Assembly (NCBI RefSeq): GCF_027912495.1
Contig: NZ_CP115463.1
Location: 2,255,501 to 2,319,500, forward strand
Source of the DNA: Caulobacter sp. NIBR1757
GTDB taxonomy: Bacteria; Pseudomonadota; Alphaproteobacteria; Caulobacterales; Caulobacteraceae
Length of the DNA stretch: 64,000 nucleotides
Direction: 5' to 3'
The notes under the pieces are model-generated. The model did not search any database, was not told the origin of the DNA, and saw nothing but the letters and a program-made list of their open reading frames with translations. Each line of letters opens with the position of its first letter. The first letter of the stretch is position 1. Both the position numbers and the translations under genes were made by a program. Of this stretch, positions 36,024 to 44,538 are shown in pieces.

Positions 36024-38348
36024 CTACTCCGCCAACGCCGGTTCTTCGATCTCCGGCGCCCCGGGCTCGCGAGCCTTCGGCGCGTCGATCTCGAACTCGA
36101 AGGCGATCTTGCCGTCCTTGAGCACCACCTTCACATGGCCGCCCTTCGACAGCTTGCCGAACAGGATGTCGTCGGCCAGCGGCTTCTTGATGTGTTCCTG
36201 GATGACCCGGGCCAGCGGCCGCGCCCCATAGAGTTCGTCGAAGCCGTTCTTGGCCAGCCAGTCGGCTGCCTCGTCGCTGGTCTCGATGGTGATGTTGCGA
36301 TCGGCCAGCTGGGCTTCCAGCTGCAGAACGAACTTCTGAACCACCTGGCGGATAATGTCCTGGGTCAGCGGCTTGAAGGCCACCACGGCGTCAAGACGGT
36401 TGCGGAACTCCGGCGTGAACAGACGCTTGAGCGCCTCTTCCTGCTCGCCGTCATTGCGCCCGCGGCCGAAACCGATGGTGTTCTTCTGGGCGTCGGAGGC
36501 CCCCGCGTTGGTGGTCATGATCAGGACCACATTGCGGAAATCGACCTTCTTGCCATTCGAGTCCGTCAGGGTCCCGTTGTCCATCACCTGCAGCAGGATG
36601 TTGTAGACGTCCTGGTGCGCCTTCTCGATTTCGTCGAGCAGGACCACGGCATGCGGATGCTGATCGACGGCGTCGGTCAGCTGGCCGCCCTGGTCGTAGC
36701 CGACATAGCCGGGGGGAGCCCCGATCAGGCGGCTGACGGTGTGGCGTTCCATGTATTCCGACATGTCGAAGCGCAGCAGCTCGATCCCAAGCGTGGACGC
36801 CAGCTGACGCGCCGCTTCGGTCTTGCCGACGCCGGTCGGACCGCTGAACAGGTAGCTGCCGATCGGCTTGTTGCCGTCGCGCAGGCCGGCCCGGGCCATC
36901 TTCATGGCCGAGCTGAGCTGCTTGATCGCCTCGTCCTGGCCGAACACCGCCCGTTGCAGGTCGGTTTCCAGCTCCTTCAGCGCCTCGGTGTCCGTCTTCG
37001 AGACCGACTTCGGCGGGATGCGGGCGATCTTGGCGACGACGGCCTCGATCTCCTTCACGCCGATGGTCTTCTTCCGCTTGCCCTCGGGCAGCAGCATCTG
37101 ACCCGCGCCCGCCTCGTCGATCACGTCGATCGCCTTGTCGGGCAGCTTGCGGTCGGTGATGTACTTGGCCGACAGGTCCACCGCCGTCTTGATGGCCTCG
37201 TTGGTGTACTTCAGCTTGTGGAAGTCCTCGTAATAGACCTTCAGGCCCTTGAGGATCTTGATGGTGTCGTCGATCGTCGGCTCGTTGACGTCGATCTTCT
37301 GGAAGCGCCGGACCAGGGCCCGATCCTTCTCGAAGTGCTGACGGAACTCCTTGTAGGTCGTCGAGCCCATGCAGCGCAGGCTGCCTGACGCCAACGCGGG
37401 CTTCAGCAGGTTCGAAGCGTCCATAGCCCCGCCGCTGGTCGCGCCGGCGCCGATCACCGTATGGATCTCGTCGACGAACAGGATGGCGTTGGGGTGGTTC
37501 TCCAGCTCCTTGATGACCTGCTTGATCCGCTCCTCGAAGTCGCCGCGATAGCGGGTGCCGGCCAGCAGCGCGCCCATGTCGAGCGAGAAGATGGTGGCGC
37601 CTTCCAGCACCTCCGGCACTTCGTGGTTGATGATCTTGCGGGCCAGGCCCTCGGCGATGGCGGTCTTGCCGACGCCCGGGTCACCGACCAGCAGCGGGTT
37701 GTTCTTGGTCCGTCGGCAGAGGATCTGGATACAGCGCTCGACCTCGGCCAGCCGCCCGATCAGCGGATCGACCTTGCCCAGCCGCGCCTTCTCGTTGAGA
37801 TCGACGCAATAGGCCTCGAGGGCCTCGCCGCCGGTCTTGGCGTTCGGCTTGCCGCCGTTCTCTTCTTCCTCGGTCGCGCCCTTGACGGTCTTGGGCTCGG
37901 AAGCCCCGGCCTTCTTGGCGATGCCGTGGGCGATGTAGTTGACCGCGTCATACCGCGTCATGTCCTGCTCCTGCAGGAAGTAGGCGGCATGGCTTTCCCG
38001 CTCGCTGAACACGGCGACCAGCACATTGGCCCCGGTCACGTCGTCGCGGCCGGAGGACTGCACGTGGATCACCGCGCGCTGGATGACGCGCTGGAAGCCG
38101 GCCGTCGGCTTGGCTTCCTCGCCGTCGTCCACGATCAGGGCGCGGAGCTCGGTGTCGATATAGTTGACCAGGGTCTTCTTCAGCTCCGCGAGATCGACAT
38201 CGCAGGCCTTCATCACCCCGGCGGCGTCCTCGTCGTCGGCGAGGCTGAGCAGCAGGTGCTCGAGGGTGGCGTACTCATGCTTTCGCTGGTTGGCGTAAGC
38301 GACTGCGCGGTGAAGTGTCTCTTCGAGATTGCGCGAAAACGAGGGCAA
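36024..38348 (-). CDS. clpA: ATP-dependent Clp protease ATP-binding subunit ClpA
   Basis: A 774-residue AAA+ unfoldase that feeds substrates to ClpP. The N domain starts [20 protein letters not shown]; the first AAA module has [15 protein letters not shown] and the second [17 protein letters not shown], with Walker B segments [13 protein letters not shown] and [16 protein letters not shown], and [20 protein letters not shown] near the ClpP-contact IGF loop. The start is probably TTG 38348, 12 nt after the clpS stop and preceded by GAGGAG; the ATG at 38381 lies inside clpS. Coupling to clpS fits the adaptor-chaperone pair. Confidence 0.95.
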   Translation of the reverse strand: MPSFSRNLEETLHRAVAYANQRKHEYATLEHLLLSLADDEDAAGVMKACDVDLAELKKTLVNYIDTELRALIVDDGEEAKPTAGFQRVIQRAVIHVQSSGRDDVTGANVLVAVFSERESHAAYFLQEQDMTRYDAVNYIAHGIAKKAGASEPKTVKGATEEEENGGKPNAKTGGEALEAYCVDLNEKARLGKVDPLIGRLAEVERCIQILCRRTKNNPLLVGDPGVGKTAIAEGLARKIINHEVPEVLEGATIFSLDMGALLAGTRYRGDFEERIKQVIKELENHPNAILFVDEIHTVIGAGATSGGAMDASNLLKPALASGSLRCMGSTTYKEFRQHFEKDRALVRRFQKIDVNEPTIDDTIKILKGLKVYYEDFHKLKYTNEAIKTAVDLSAKYITDRKLPDKAIDVIDEAGAGQMLLPEGKRKKTIGVKEIEAVVAKIARIPPKSVSKTDTEALKELETDLQRAVFGQDEAIKQLSSAMKMARAGLRDGNKPIGSYLFSGPTGVGKTEAARQLASTLGIELLRFDMSEYMERHTVSRLIGAPPGYVGYDQGGQLTDAVDQHPHAVVLLDEIEKAHQDVYNILLQVMDNGTLTDSNGKKVDFRNVVLIMTTNAGASDAQKNTIGFGRGRNDGEQEEALKRLFTPEFRNRLDAVVAFKPLTQDIIRQVVQKFVLQLEAQLADRNITIETSDEAADWLAKNGFDELYGARPLARVIQEHIKKPLADDILFGKLSKGGHVKVVLKDGKIAFEFEIDAPKAREPGAPEIEEPALAE

Positions 38349-38359
38349 ATGTGGCTCCT

Positions 38360-38695
38360 CTAATCCTTTTCCATGGTGCACTGCAGCGGGTGCTGATGCC
38401 GTCTGGCTGCGTCGATTACCTGGGCGACTTTTGTCTCGGCGACCTCGTAGGTGAAGACGCCGCAGACCCCCACGCCGTTCTGGTGCACATGAAGCATGAT
38501 CCGGGTCGCATCTTCGCGCGACTTGTTGAAAAAACGCTCAAGCACGTAAACGACGAACTCCATCGGTGTGTAGTCGTCGTTCAGAATCAGGACGCGGTAC
38601 AGCGAAGGCTTGGCGGTCTTGGCCTTGGTCTGTGTGACCACCGCCGTTCCCGATCCGCCCGGACCCGTACCTGTTCCTGACTTCCGTTCAGCCAT
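38360..38695 (-). CDS. clpS: ATP-dependent Clp protease adaptor ClpS
   Basis: A 111-residue N-recognin that delivers N-degron proteins to ClpAP. The core is [20 protein letters not shown] with the NDDYTPM loop that binds the N-terminal residue, then [20 protein letters not shown] and [11 protein letters not shown] with the conserved Glu-Thr-Lys. The N-terminal 28 residues are flexible and Gly/Thr-rich, as usual. It is upstream of, and coupled to, clpA. Confidence 0.96.
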   Translation of the reverse strand: MAERKSGTGTGPGGSGTAVVTQTKAKTAKPSLYRVLILNDDYTPMEFVVYVLERFFNKSREDATRIMLHVHQNGVGVCGVFTYEVAETKVAQVIDAARRHQHPLQCTMEKD

Positions 38696-38819
38696 ACCGA
38701 CCTTCGACTCGTGAAGCGGTCCGCCAGGCGCGGCCGCCGTTCTTGCTGATTAGATATGGAAACATCTGCCCATTGGAAGGGGCGTGATGCGACCTGCGAC
38801 GCTTTGCGGGGCGCTGCGA

Positions 38820-38999
38820 CTAATCGACCAGCCAACGCGCCCGGGCGCCGTGCGGATGCACGTCGGTGAGCTGAAGGCTGTGTCCGTCCGGCCATATGGT
38901 AAGCCCTGCGGCCCTTGGGAAGCCCTGCAGCGACAGATCGGGCTCAAGGCTCTGGTGGGCGAGGGGGCTTGCCGCCGCCCGGGCGACTGCCGCGCTCAC
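38820..38999 (-). CDS. Possible small protein of 59 residues
   Basis: A frame from GTG 38999 to TAG 38820 reads SAAVARAAASPLAHQSLEPD, LSLQGFPRAAGLTIWPDGHS, LQLTDVHPHGARARWLVD. The composition is protein-like (balanced charges, one Trp-Pro-Asp-Gly turn) and third positions are mostly G or C, unlike the Arg/Cys-rich shadow frames around it. The ribosome-binding site is weak (AAAAGG close to the GTG). No family recognised; it lies upstream of clpS on the same strand. Confidence 0.35.
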   Translation of the reverse strand: MSAAVARAAASPLAHQSLEPDLSLQGFPRAAGLTIWPDGHSLQLTDVHPHGARARWLVD

Positions 39000-39029
39000 G
39001 GCCTTTTGAGTGCGCCGCGGCCCTCTTGT

Positions 39030-39190
39030 GGGGACCGGTTGGCCGCAGCGCGGCCTACCTGTCCCCGGTCAGCGCCGGCGGCCAGTCCGGCCGCGCTCCA
39101 GACGGTTCGCACAACGTCTGGAGCGCGCTCGTCACAAACCCACGGCGCAAGCCGGGGACAGGTACGGCGCTCCGCGCCGAACCCGTCCCC
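39030..39190. repeat. BIME-like block: two 37-nt REP-like hairpins around a central hairpin
   Basis: Units at 39030-39066 and 39154-39190 each have arms starting GGGGAC and ending GTCCCC, an inner GGCCGC/GCGGCC or CGGCGC/GCGCCG tier and a 3-nt loop, the same 37-nt design as 21294-21330. Between them GCGCTCCAGACG (39093-39104) pairs perfectly with CGTCTGGAGCGC (39115-39126). The whole is a REP-spacer-REP composite. Confidence 0.75.
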
Positions 39191-39262
39191 AACCCGCTAC
39201 CCCATTGTCGGAACCGCGCCCGCCCGTCCGTCTTGCAAACGAACAGCACCACGGAGCCCGCC

Positions 39263-39913
39263 ATGGCCATCACCATCACCGCCTTCGAAGCCTCCCCCGA
39301 CCGCGGCCGGGGCCTGGCGCGCGACATGCGCGTCCGCTGGGCGTTGGAAGAGGCGGGCCAGCCCTACGACGTCCGCCTGCTCTCGTTCGAGGCCCTGAAA
39401 CAGCCCGCCCACCTGGCCCTCAACCCCTTCGGCCAGATCCCGACCTACGAGGACGGTGACCTCGCCCTGTTCGAAACCGGCTCCATCCTCCTCGAGATCG
39501 CCCGCCATCACCCCGGCCTGCTTCCCGCCGACCCCGCCGCCCGGGCCCGCGCCATCACCTGGATGTTCGCCGCCGTCAGCACGGTCGAGCCGCCGATCCT
39601 CGAACTGCAGACCCTCATGCTCCTCGAACGGAACGAACCCTGGTTCGAGCAGCGCCTGCCCGCCGTCAAGGACCGCATCCGCCCCCGCCTGGACCAGCTC
39701 ACCGCCCACTTCGGCGACGCCGACTGGCTGGACGGCGATTTCAGCGCCGCCGACATCATGATGGTCCACGTGATCCGGCGCCTGGGCGGCTCCGGCCTGC
39801 TGGACGACTACCCGACCATTCGCGCCTACCTCGCCCGAGGCGAGGCCCGCCCTGCCTGGCAACGCGCCTTCGCCGCCCAGCTGGCGGTGTTCGAGGCGTC
39901 GCAGCGGGGCTGA
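39263..39913 (+). CDS. Glutathione S-transferase family protein
   Basis: A 216-residue two-domain GST. The thioredoxin-like N-terminal domain starts ITITAFEASPDRGRGLARDM and contains NPFGQIPTYEDGD with the cis-Pro and the LFETGSILLEIA segment that binds the gamma-glutamyl group. The helical C-terminal domain has LTAHFGDADWLDGDFSAADI, the conserved GST N-capping box. Substrate unknown. ATG 39263 is the clear start; upstream sequence in frame is repeat DNA. Confidence 0.9.
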   Translation: MAITITAFEASPDRGRGLARDMRVRWALEEAGQPYDVRLLSFEALKQPAHLALNPFGQIPTYEDGDLALFETGSILLEIARHHPGLLPADPAARARAITWMFAAVSTVEPPILELQTLMLLERNEPWFEQRLPAVKDRIRPRLDQLTAHFGDADWLDGDFSAADIMMVHVIRRLGGSGLLDDYPTIRAYLARGEARPAWQRAFAAQLAVFEASQRG

Positions 39914-39926
39914 CCACCCCCAACGC

Positions 39927-40092
39927 TGTCATCCTTCGGGCCCGCGAAGCGGGAGCCGGAGGACCCACGGCAAGGGCGGAACCAGCTGGATCGTGGGACT
40001 GCCACGACACTTCGCGCCTTCAAGTCGGACGCCATGCGCCTGGCGGACGGGTGGGTCCTCCGGATTGGGCTTCGCCCAACCGAAGGATGACA
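39927..40092. repeat. Intergenic long inverted repeat (same family as 2285-2406)
   Basis: It begins TGTCATCCTTCGGGCCCGCG and ends CAACCGAAGGATGACA, with inner arms GGAGGACCCAC and GTGGGTCCTCC. It sits between the convergent GST and dinB genes, where it may terminate both transcripts. Confidence 0.75.
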
Positions 40093-40104
40093 GTGAGGAA
40101 GCGA

Positions 40105-41364
40105 CTAATCCTTCGCCGTCTTCAACGCCCGCCCCGTCACCAGCGCCCCTTTGCCGAACTTCTCGGCCAACCGATCCATCGCCGTCTCATGCTTCAGCGC
40201 CCGCGTCTCGTCGCCGGCGAAGAAGTCTCCGCCCGACGCCCCTGCCTCCTCGAAGTCCGACAATCCCGCGCCGATCAGCCGATACAGCGTCCCGTCCGTC
40301 TCGTTCGCCAGCAGCTCGCGCACCGCGTTGAACAGCGTCCGCGCCGTCTGCGTGGGGGCCGGCAGGGTGCGCCGCCGGGTGATGATCTTGAAGTCGGTCC
40401 TGCGCAGCTTCAGCACCGCCACCCGCCCGGTGATGCCCTCCTTGCGCAGCTGCCGCGCCACCTTCTCGCAGAGCGGCCAGAGGATGTCCTCCAGCGTGCC
40501 CCGATCGCTATAGTCCTCGTTGAAGGTGGTCTCGGCGCTGATCGTCTTGCGCCCGCCGCCGGGATTGACCAGCCGCGCGTCCTCGCCCTGGGCCAGCCTG
40601 TGCAGGCTCATCCCATGGCTGCCGAACTGATCGGCCAGCTCCTTCAGCTCGGCCCGCGCCAGGTCGCCAACCGTCCGATAGCCGGCCTTCTCCAGCGTCG
40701 CGGCGAACACCGGTCCCACCCCGGGCAGGATGCGCACCGACTTGGGCGCCAGCACCGAGGCCGCCTCGGCCCCCAGCACCGAAAACCCGCGTGGCTTGTC
40801 CAGCTCCGAGGCGATCTTGGCCAGGAACTTGTTGGGCGCCAGGCCGATGGACACCGTGATCCCCACCTCCGCCTCGATCCGCGCCTGCAGCCGCGCCAGG
40901 GTCAGGGCAGGGGGCATGCCATGCAGCCGCTCGGTGCCCGATAGGTCGATCCAGCATTCGTCCAGCGACAGGGTCTGCACCAGCGGCGTCAGGTCGCGGA
41001 TCATCGCCATGATCCGCTGGCTCTCGGGCACATACTTGCTGAAGTCGGGTTTGAGGATCACCGCCTGCGGGCATAGCTTGCGGGCCGTGAACATCGGCAT
41101 CGCCGACCGCACCCCGCTCATCCGGGCGATGTAGCAGCAGGTCGAGACCACCCCCCGCACCCCGCCGCCGATGATCACCGGCACATCCCGCAACTCCGGC
41201 CGGTCGCGCTTCTCCACCGAGGCGTAGAAGGCGTCGCAGTCCATATGGGCGATGCTCAGGGTCGCCAGCTCGTCATGCGCCACCATCCGCGGCGAGCCAC
41301 AGGCCGGACAGCGGCGCGGGGCCGTGTCTCCGGTCCAGAAGCAGTCGCGGCAGAAGGCCTTCAT
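40105..41364 (-). CDS. dinB: Y-family DNA polymerase IV with N-terminal zinc ribbon
   Basis: A 419-residue translesion polymerase. Residues 1-30 form a zinc ribbon (FCRDCFWTG and RCPACGSPR) that classical DinB lacks. The palm follows with SIAHMDCDAFYASVEKRDRP, GVVSTCCYIARMSGVRSAMP, and the second catalytic pair in LSLDECWIDLSG; helix-hairpin-helix region RILPGVGPVFAATLEKAGY; then the little-finger domain. No beta-clamp motif is obvious at the C-terminus. The regulatory region carries the 16-bp palindrome rather than an obvious GTTC-N7-GTTC LexA box. Confidence 0.92.
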   Translation of the reverse strand: MKAFCRDCFWTGDTAPRRCPACGSPRMVAHDELATLSIAHMDCDAFYASVEKRDRPELRDVPVIIGGGVRGVVSTCCYIARMSGVRSAMPMFTARKLCPQAVILKPDFSKYVPESQRIMAMIRDLTPLVQTLSLDECWIDLSGTERLHGMPPALTLARLQARIEAEVGITVSIGLAPNKFLAKIASELDKPRGFSVLGAEAASVLAPKSVRILPGVGPVFAATLEKAGYRTVGDLARAELKELADQFGSHGMSLHRLAQGEDARLVNPGGGRKTISAETTFNEDYSDRGTLEDILWPLCEKVARQLRKEGITGRVAVLKLRRTDFKIITRRRTLPAPTQTARTLFNAVRELLANETDGTLYRLIGAGLSDFEEAGASGGDFFAGDETRALKHETAMDRLAEKFGKGALVTGRALKTAKD

Positions 41365-41807
41365 GGATTGTCGGGGTCCGGATCGGCGACGGGCTGGTCG
41401 GGAGTTTCATATATGTTCCGGCGGCCCCTGTGGAGCCGGGACCTGCGCCGGTCCTGACCGCCCTCCATGTTCGAAGATGAATATGTCTAGACATATCCAA
41501 AAACGCCCAAAACGGGCCGTTCGCCTATTGCGACGAAAGTTCGGAGGATTGTAGCCCGCTCCGGTCACATCCCGGCCTGCAATCGCTGCGCTTCGACCTA
41601 CAGCCGACCTACGCCCGGACCTACATCCGCTGCCCCTCGGCCCACCCAAAAGGCACGCGTTTTCAAGGGACTGGCGTCGATTTCGCGCTTCCAGGCCCGG
41701 CGCCCGGCTATAATGGTAGGCCGCTTCGCCAAGGCGCAGCCAAGGCTTGCCTGACCGTGCGGCAGTCCTTCTAGATCGCGGCAAAACACCTCGTTGGAGA
41801 AACGCTC
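41365..41807 (+). promoter_or_regulatory. Intergenic region with 16-bp palindrome and candidate promoter
   Basis: ATATGTCTAGACATAT at 41481-41496 is a perfect palindrome identical to that at 21343-21358. TATAAT at 41709-41714 is followed by GGTAGGCCGCTTCG, closely matching the block at 21583. Start of transcription near 41722 would give an 86-nt leader before ATG 41808. The palindrome is 117 bp upstream of dinB on the other side. No gene is supported in this stretch. Confidence 0.5.
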
Positions 41808-42935
41808 ATGGCCCAGGGCCCCCTGTCCGGTCTGAAGATCGTCGAGTTCGCCGGAATCGGTCCGGGACCGTTTTGCGGCATGCTGCTGTCCGACCTCGGC
41901 GCCGATGTCGTGCGCATCGACCGCAAGGGCGCCGGCCGGGGCTCGCCCGCCGACATCACCGCTCGCGGCCGCCGCTCGGTGGCGCTGGATCTCAAGAACC
42001 CGGCCGCCATCGAAACCTGCCTCAAGCTGATGGAAGAGGCCGACGGCATCATCGAGGGCTTCCGCCCCGGCGTCATGGAACGCCTCGGCCTCGGCCCGGA
42101 CGTCGCCCTGAAGCGCAACCCGAAGCTCGTCTATGGCCGCATGACCGGCTGGGGCCAGTTCGGCCCTTACGCCAAGGCCGCCGGTCACGACATGAACTAC
42201 ATCGCCATCACCGGCGCGCTGCACGCCATCGGCACGGAAGACAAGCCGATCCCGCCGCTCAACCTGGTCGGCGATTTCGGCGGCGGCGCCCTCTACCTGG
42301 CGTTCGGCCTGCTGGCCGGCGTCATCCATGCCCGCAGCACCGGCGAGGGCCAGGTCATCGACTGCGCCATGAGCGACGGCGCGGCCTCGCTGATGGCCAT
42401 GTTCTACGGCTTCAAGGCCATGGGCGCCTGGCAGGAGAGCCGCCGCTCCAACCTGCTCGACGGCGGGGCCCACTTCTACGACACCTACCAGTGCGCCGAC
42501 GGCAAGTGGATTTCGATCGGCTCCATCGAGCCGCAGTTCTACGCCCTGCTGCTGGAAAAGACCGGCATCACTGACCCGCAGTTCCAGAACCAGATGGACC
42601 GCTCGGCCTGGCCCGAGCTGACCCAAAAGCTGGCCGACGTCCTCAAGACCAAGACCCAGGCCGAGTGGTGCGCCATCATGGACGCCACCGACATCTGCTT
42701 CGCCCCCATCCTCGACCTCGATGAGGCGCCGAAGCACCCGCACAACGTCGCCCGCGAAACCTTCCTGACCCTCGACGGCGTCGTGCAGCCCGCCCCGGCC
42801 CCCCGATTCTCCGCCACCCCCGGCAAGGTCCAGGGGCCGCCGCCGAAGATCGGCTCGAACAACGAGGACGCGCTGGGCGACTGGGGCTTCTCGGCCGAGG
42901 CGATCAAGGACCTGCAGGCGTCGGGGGCCCTCTAA
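41808..42935 (+). CDS. CaiB/BaiF-type CoA enzyme, alpha-methylacyl-CoA racemase-like
   Basis: A 375-residue class III CoA-transferase-fold protein: [40 protein letters not shown], and [20 protein letters not shown]. The racemase catalytic set is visible: His in [14 protein letters not shown], Asp in [14 protein letters not shown] and Glu in IGSIEPQF. This favours alpha-methylacyl-CoA racemase, which interconverts 2-methylacyl-CoA epimers before beta-oxidation of branched chains, over a CoA transferase. Confidence 0.85.
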   Translation: MAQGPLSGLKIVEFAGIGPGPFCGMLLSDLGADVVRIDRKGAGRGSPADITARGRRSVALDLKNPAAIETCLKLMEEADGIIEGFRPGVMERLGLGPDVALKRNPKLVYGRMTGWGQFGPYAKAAGHDMNYIAITGALHAIGTEDKPIPPLNLVGDFGGGALYLAFGLLAGVIHARSTGEGQVIDCAMSDGAASLMAMFYGFKAMGAWQESRRSNLLDGGAHFYDTYQCADGKWISIGSIEPQFYALLLEKTGITDPQFQNQMDRSAWPELTQKLADVLKTKTQAEWCAIMDATDICFAPILDLDEAPKHPHNVARETFLTLDGVVQPAPAPRFSATPGKVQGPPPKIGSNNEDALGDWGFSAEAIKDLQASGAL

Positions 42936-43028
42936 GGTCTCAAGCCTGCAACACGGCTGACACCGAACCGACGCTTTCCATTCAGGCACGGTTCAGCCGC
43001 GGCCTCGTAATTTGGCATCGTGACTGGA

Positions 43029-43140
43029 GGCGCCGCGCTCTCCCGTCCCTCGAAAGCGGCGCCGAGAGGCATACAGGACGAAGGCAAGGTCTTCCTGGAG
43101 GCGCGCCGTCCGGTCAAACGGGCGGCGCGCTGTCCTGTAT
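43029..43140 (+). ncRNA. Candidate structured RNA element
   Basis: Three perfect or near-perfect stems occur in order: GGCGCCGC/GCGGCGCC (43029-43063); then an outer stem ATACAGGAC/GTCCTGTAT (43071-43079 with 43132-43140) enclosing a 12-bp stem GCGCGCCGTCCG/CGGGCGGCGCGC (43101-43130, one G-U pair) with a GTCAAA loop. Only one base separates the two stems on the 3' side, while the 5' side has a 21-nt bulge. It lies between the racemase-like gene and the YihY gene. No T tract follows, so it is not a standard terminator. Identity unknown. Confidence 0.4.
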
Positions 43141-43189
43141 TGCCCCTAGATGTATTGCCTAGGCGCATGGTTACGGGCAGGTTCCGCCG

Positions 43190-44110
43190 ATGTCGGATAC
43201 CCGGGGCCGGTTCGCGCTCATGACTCGTTGGCGAGACCTTGATCCGGCCCATTGGGTGCGGCTCACCCTGACCGTCGCGGGCAAGTCTCTGTCCCGCCTG
43301 TGGGGCCGGGACGTCATGCTCTACGTCGGCGGCGTCAGCTTCTGGGCCATGCTGGCGGCCTTTCCGGCCATCGCCATCGGCATGGGCCTGTTCGGGCTGT
43401 TGGTCGATCCGGACAAGATTGCCAAGCGCGCGGAGGCCCTTACCGGCCTGATGCCGCCCGGGGCGCAGGCCCTGTTCGAAAGCGAACTGATCCGCATGGC
43501 CCATGCCCCGCTGCAGGCGGTGTCGGCCCAGAGCGCCCTGGCCCTGATCATCGGCGGCTATGCGGCCCATCGGGGCTTCAAGGCCCTGCTGGCCGGCCTC
43601 TCCTTCATCCATGACGAGGAGAACCAACGCGGTTTCTGGACCTTCAACTTCATGGCCCTGATCGTGCTGATCTGCGCCTTCGTGCTGATGGGGGTCGTGT
43701 CCGCCCTGTTCCTGATGCTGCGGCTGATGGGAGCTGCGCTGGATATCAAGCCGCTAGCCGGTACGGTTTTCCTCAGCGAATGGACCTGGACCAGCCTTGG
43801 CATCACCCTGGCGATGACCCTGATCTACCGCTACGCCATGTCCAGAGAGCCCGTCGTCTGGCGCGCCTCGATCATCGGCGGCATGGCCGCGGCCGCGCTT
43901 GCCGTCGGCGCCAGCTGGGCATCCGCCTTCTACGTCGAACAGATCGCCCATCTGGGCGCCACCTACGGCTCGGTCTCGGCGGTGGTGGTGTTCCTCATCT
44001 GGCTCAGCTGGAACGTCAACGTCGTCTTCCTCGGCGGCGCCATCGCCACCGAAGTCGAACTGGCCATCGCCCAGCCGACGCTGGACTTCGAGGACGCGCC
44101 GCTGATCTAG
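43190..44110 (+). CDS. YihY/UPF0761 family inner-membrane protein
   Basis: A 306-residue protein with six hydrophobic segments in the YihY pattern: LWGRDVMLYVGGVSFWAMLA, MALIVLICAFVLMGVVSALF, IIGGMAAAALAVGASWASAF and GATYGSVSAVVVFLIWLSWN. The polar loop between helices 1 and 2 (PDKIAKRAEALTGLMPPGAQ) is characteristic. Old annotations as ribonuclease BN are not supported for this family; function is uncertain. An ATG at 43220 is a possible alternative start. Confidence 0.88.
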   Translation: MSDTRGRFALMTRWRDLDPAHWVRLTLTVAGKSLSRLWGRDVMLYVGGVSFWAMLAAFPAIAIGMGLFGLLVDPDKIAKRAEALTGLMPPGAQALFESELIRMAHAPLQAVSAQSALALIIGGYAAHRGFKALLAGLSFIHDEENQRGFWTFNFMALIVLICAFVLMGVVSALFLMLRLMGAALDIKPLAGTVFLSEWTWTSLGITLAMTLIYRYAMSREPVVWRASIIGGMAAAALAVGASWASAFYVEQIAHLGATYGSVSAVVVFLIWLSWNVNVVFLGGAIATEVELAIAQPTLDFEDAPLI

Positions 44111-44133
44111 CGGCCCACCCCAACATTCCGATC

Positions 44134-44241
44134 ATCCCGACGAAAGTCGGGACCCAGCTGGCAAACCAGAAGACAGGCTGGCGCTGATCAGAGCGGACCC
44201 GGAGCCGCTGGCGGACACTGGGTCCCGACTTTCGTCGGGAT
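44134..44241. repeat. Perfect 24-bp inverted repeat element
   Basis: Positions 44134-44157 and 44218-44241 are perfectly complementary over 24 bp; each arm is itself a hairpin (CCCGAC-GAAA-GTCGGG). Inner arms GGGACCCAG/CTGGGTCCC recall those at 2285 and 39927. It lies between the convergent YihY and TusA-like genes. Confidence 0.8.
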
Positions 44242-44258
44242 GGTCGGTGGGAAAGGGA

Positions 44259-44489
44259 TCAACCCTTGCGGATCACGAAGCTCACCGCCCCGTCCGCCTC
44301 GGCCTGCTCCACCACCGCATGCCCGCCCTGATTGGCGAAATGCGGCACGTCCACCTTGGCCATCGGGTCATCGGCGATCAGCCGCACCAGATCACCGCTC
44401 GCCATCGCCTCCAGCGCCCTGCGCAGCTTCAGCGTCGGCACCGGGCAACGGTGACCGCGCGCGTCGATCAGGAGAGGCTCTTGGCTCAT
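44259..44489 (-). CDS. TusA-like sulfur carrier protein
   Basis: A 76-residue SirA/TusA-fold protein: LLIDARGHRCPVPTLKLRRA has the single catalytic Cys in the CPxP motif at the start of helix 1, and MASGDLVRLIADDPMAKVDV continues the fold. TusA passes persulfide sulfur to tRNA thiolation or molybdenum-cofactor enzymes; this paralogue's partner is unknown. ATG 44489 is 49 bp from the divergent propeller-amidohydrolase gene. Confidence 0.9.
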   Translation of the reverse strand: MSQEPLLIDARGHRCPVPTLKLRRALEAMASGDLVRLIADDPMAKVDVPHFANQGGHAVVEQAEADGAVSFVIRKG

Positions 44490-44538
44490 GGCATCCCGAT
44501 AGCTAGGGTCCGCCGCCTAAACAAGTTCAGGGGTCGTC

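Larger units (their letters stand above)
38696..39262. other. Gap between clpS and the GST gene: repeats plus a possible small ORF
   Basis: This 567-bp stretch holds the clpS promoter side (a GANTC site, GACTC, at about 38708), the possible minus-strand 59-codon ORF at 38820-38999, and a REP-like block from 39030 to 39190 directly in front of the glutathione transferase gene. Nothing else convincing was seen. Confidence 0.5.

Noticed and set aside
38384..38402. GGTGCACTGCAGCGG resembling a PhaR site
   Set aside because: It lies inside the clpS coding sequence (codons for HPLQCTM) and is not a full palindrome.
39030..39190. Possible CRISPR or transposon ends
   Set aside because: The repeats are inverted hairpins, not direct repeats with unique spacers, and no transposase gene is adjacent.
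41407..41784. 125-residue minus-strand frame in the dinB-racemase gap
   Set aside because: Arg/Gly/Ser-rich and without motifs; part of it is simply the palindrome read as codons.
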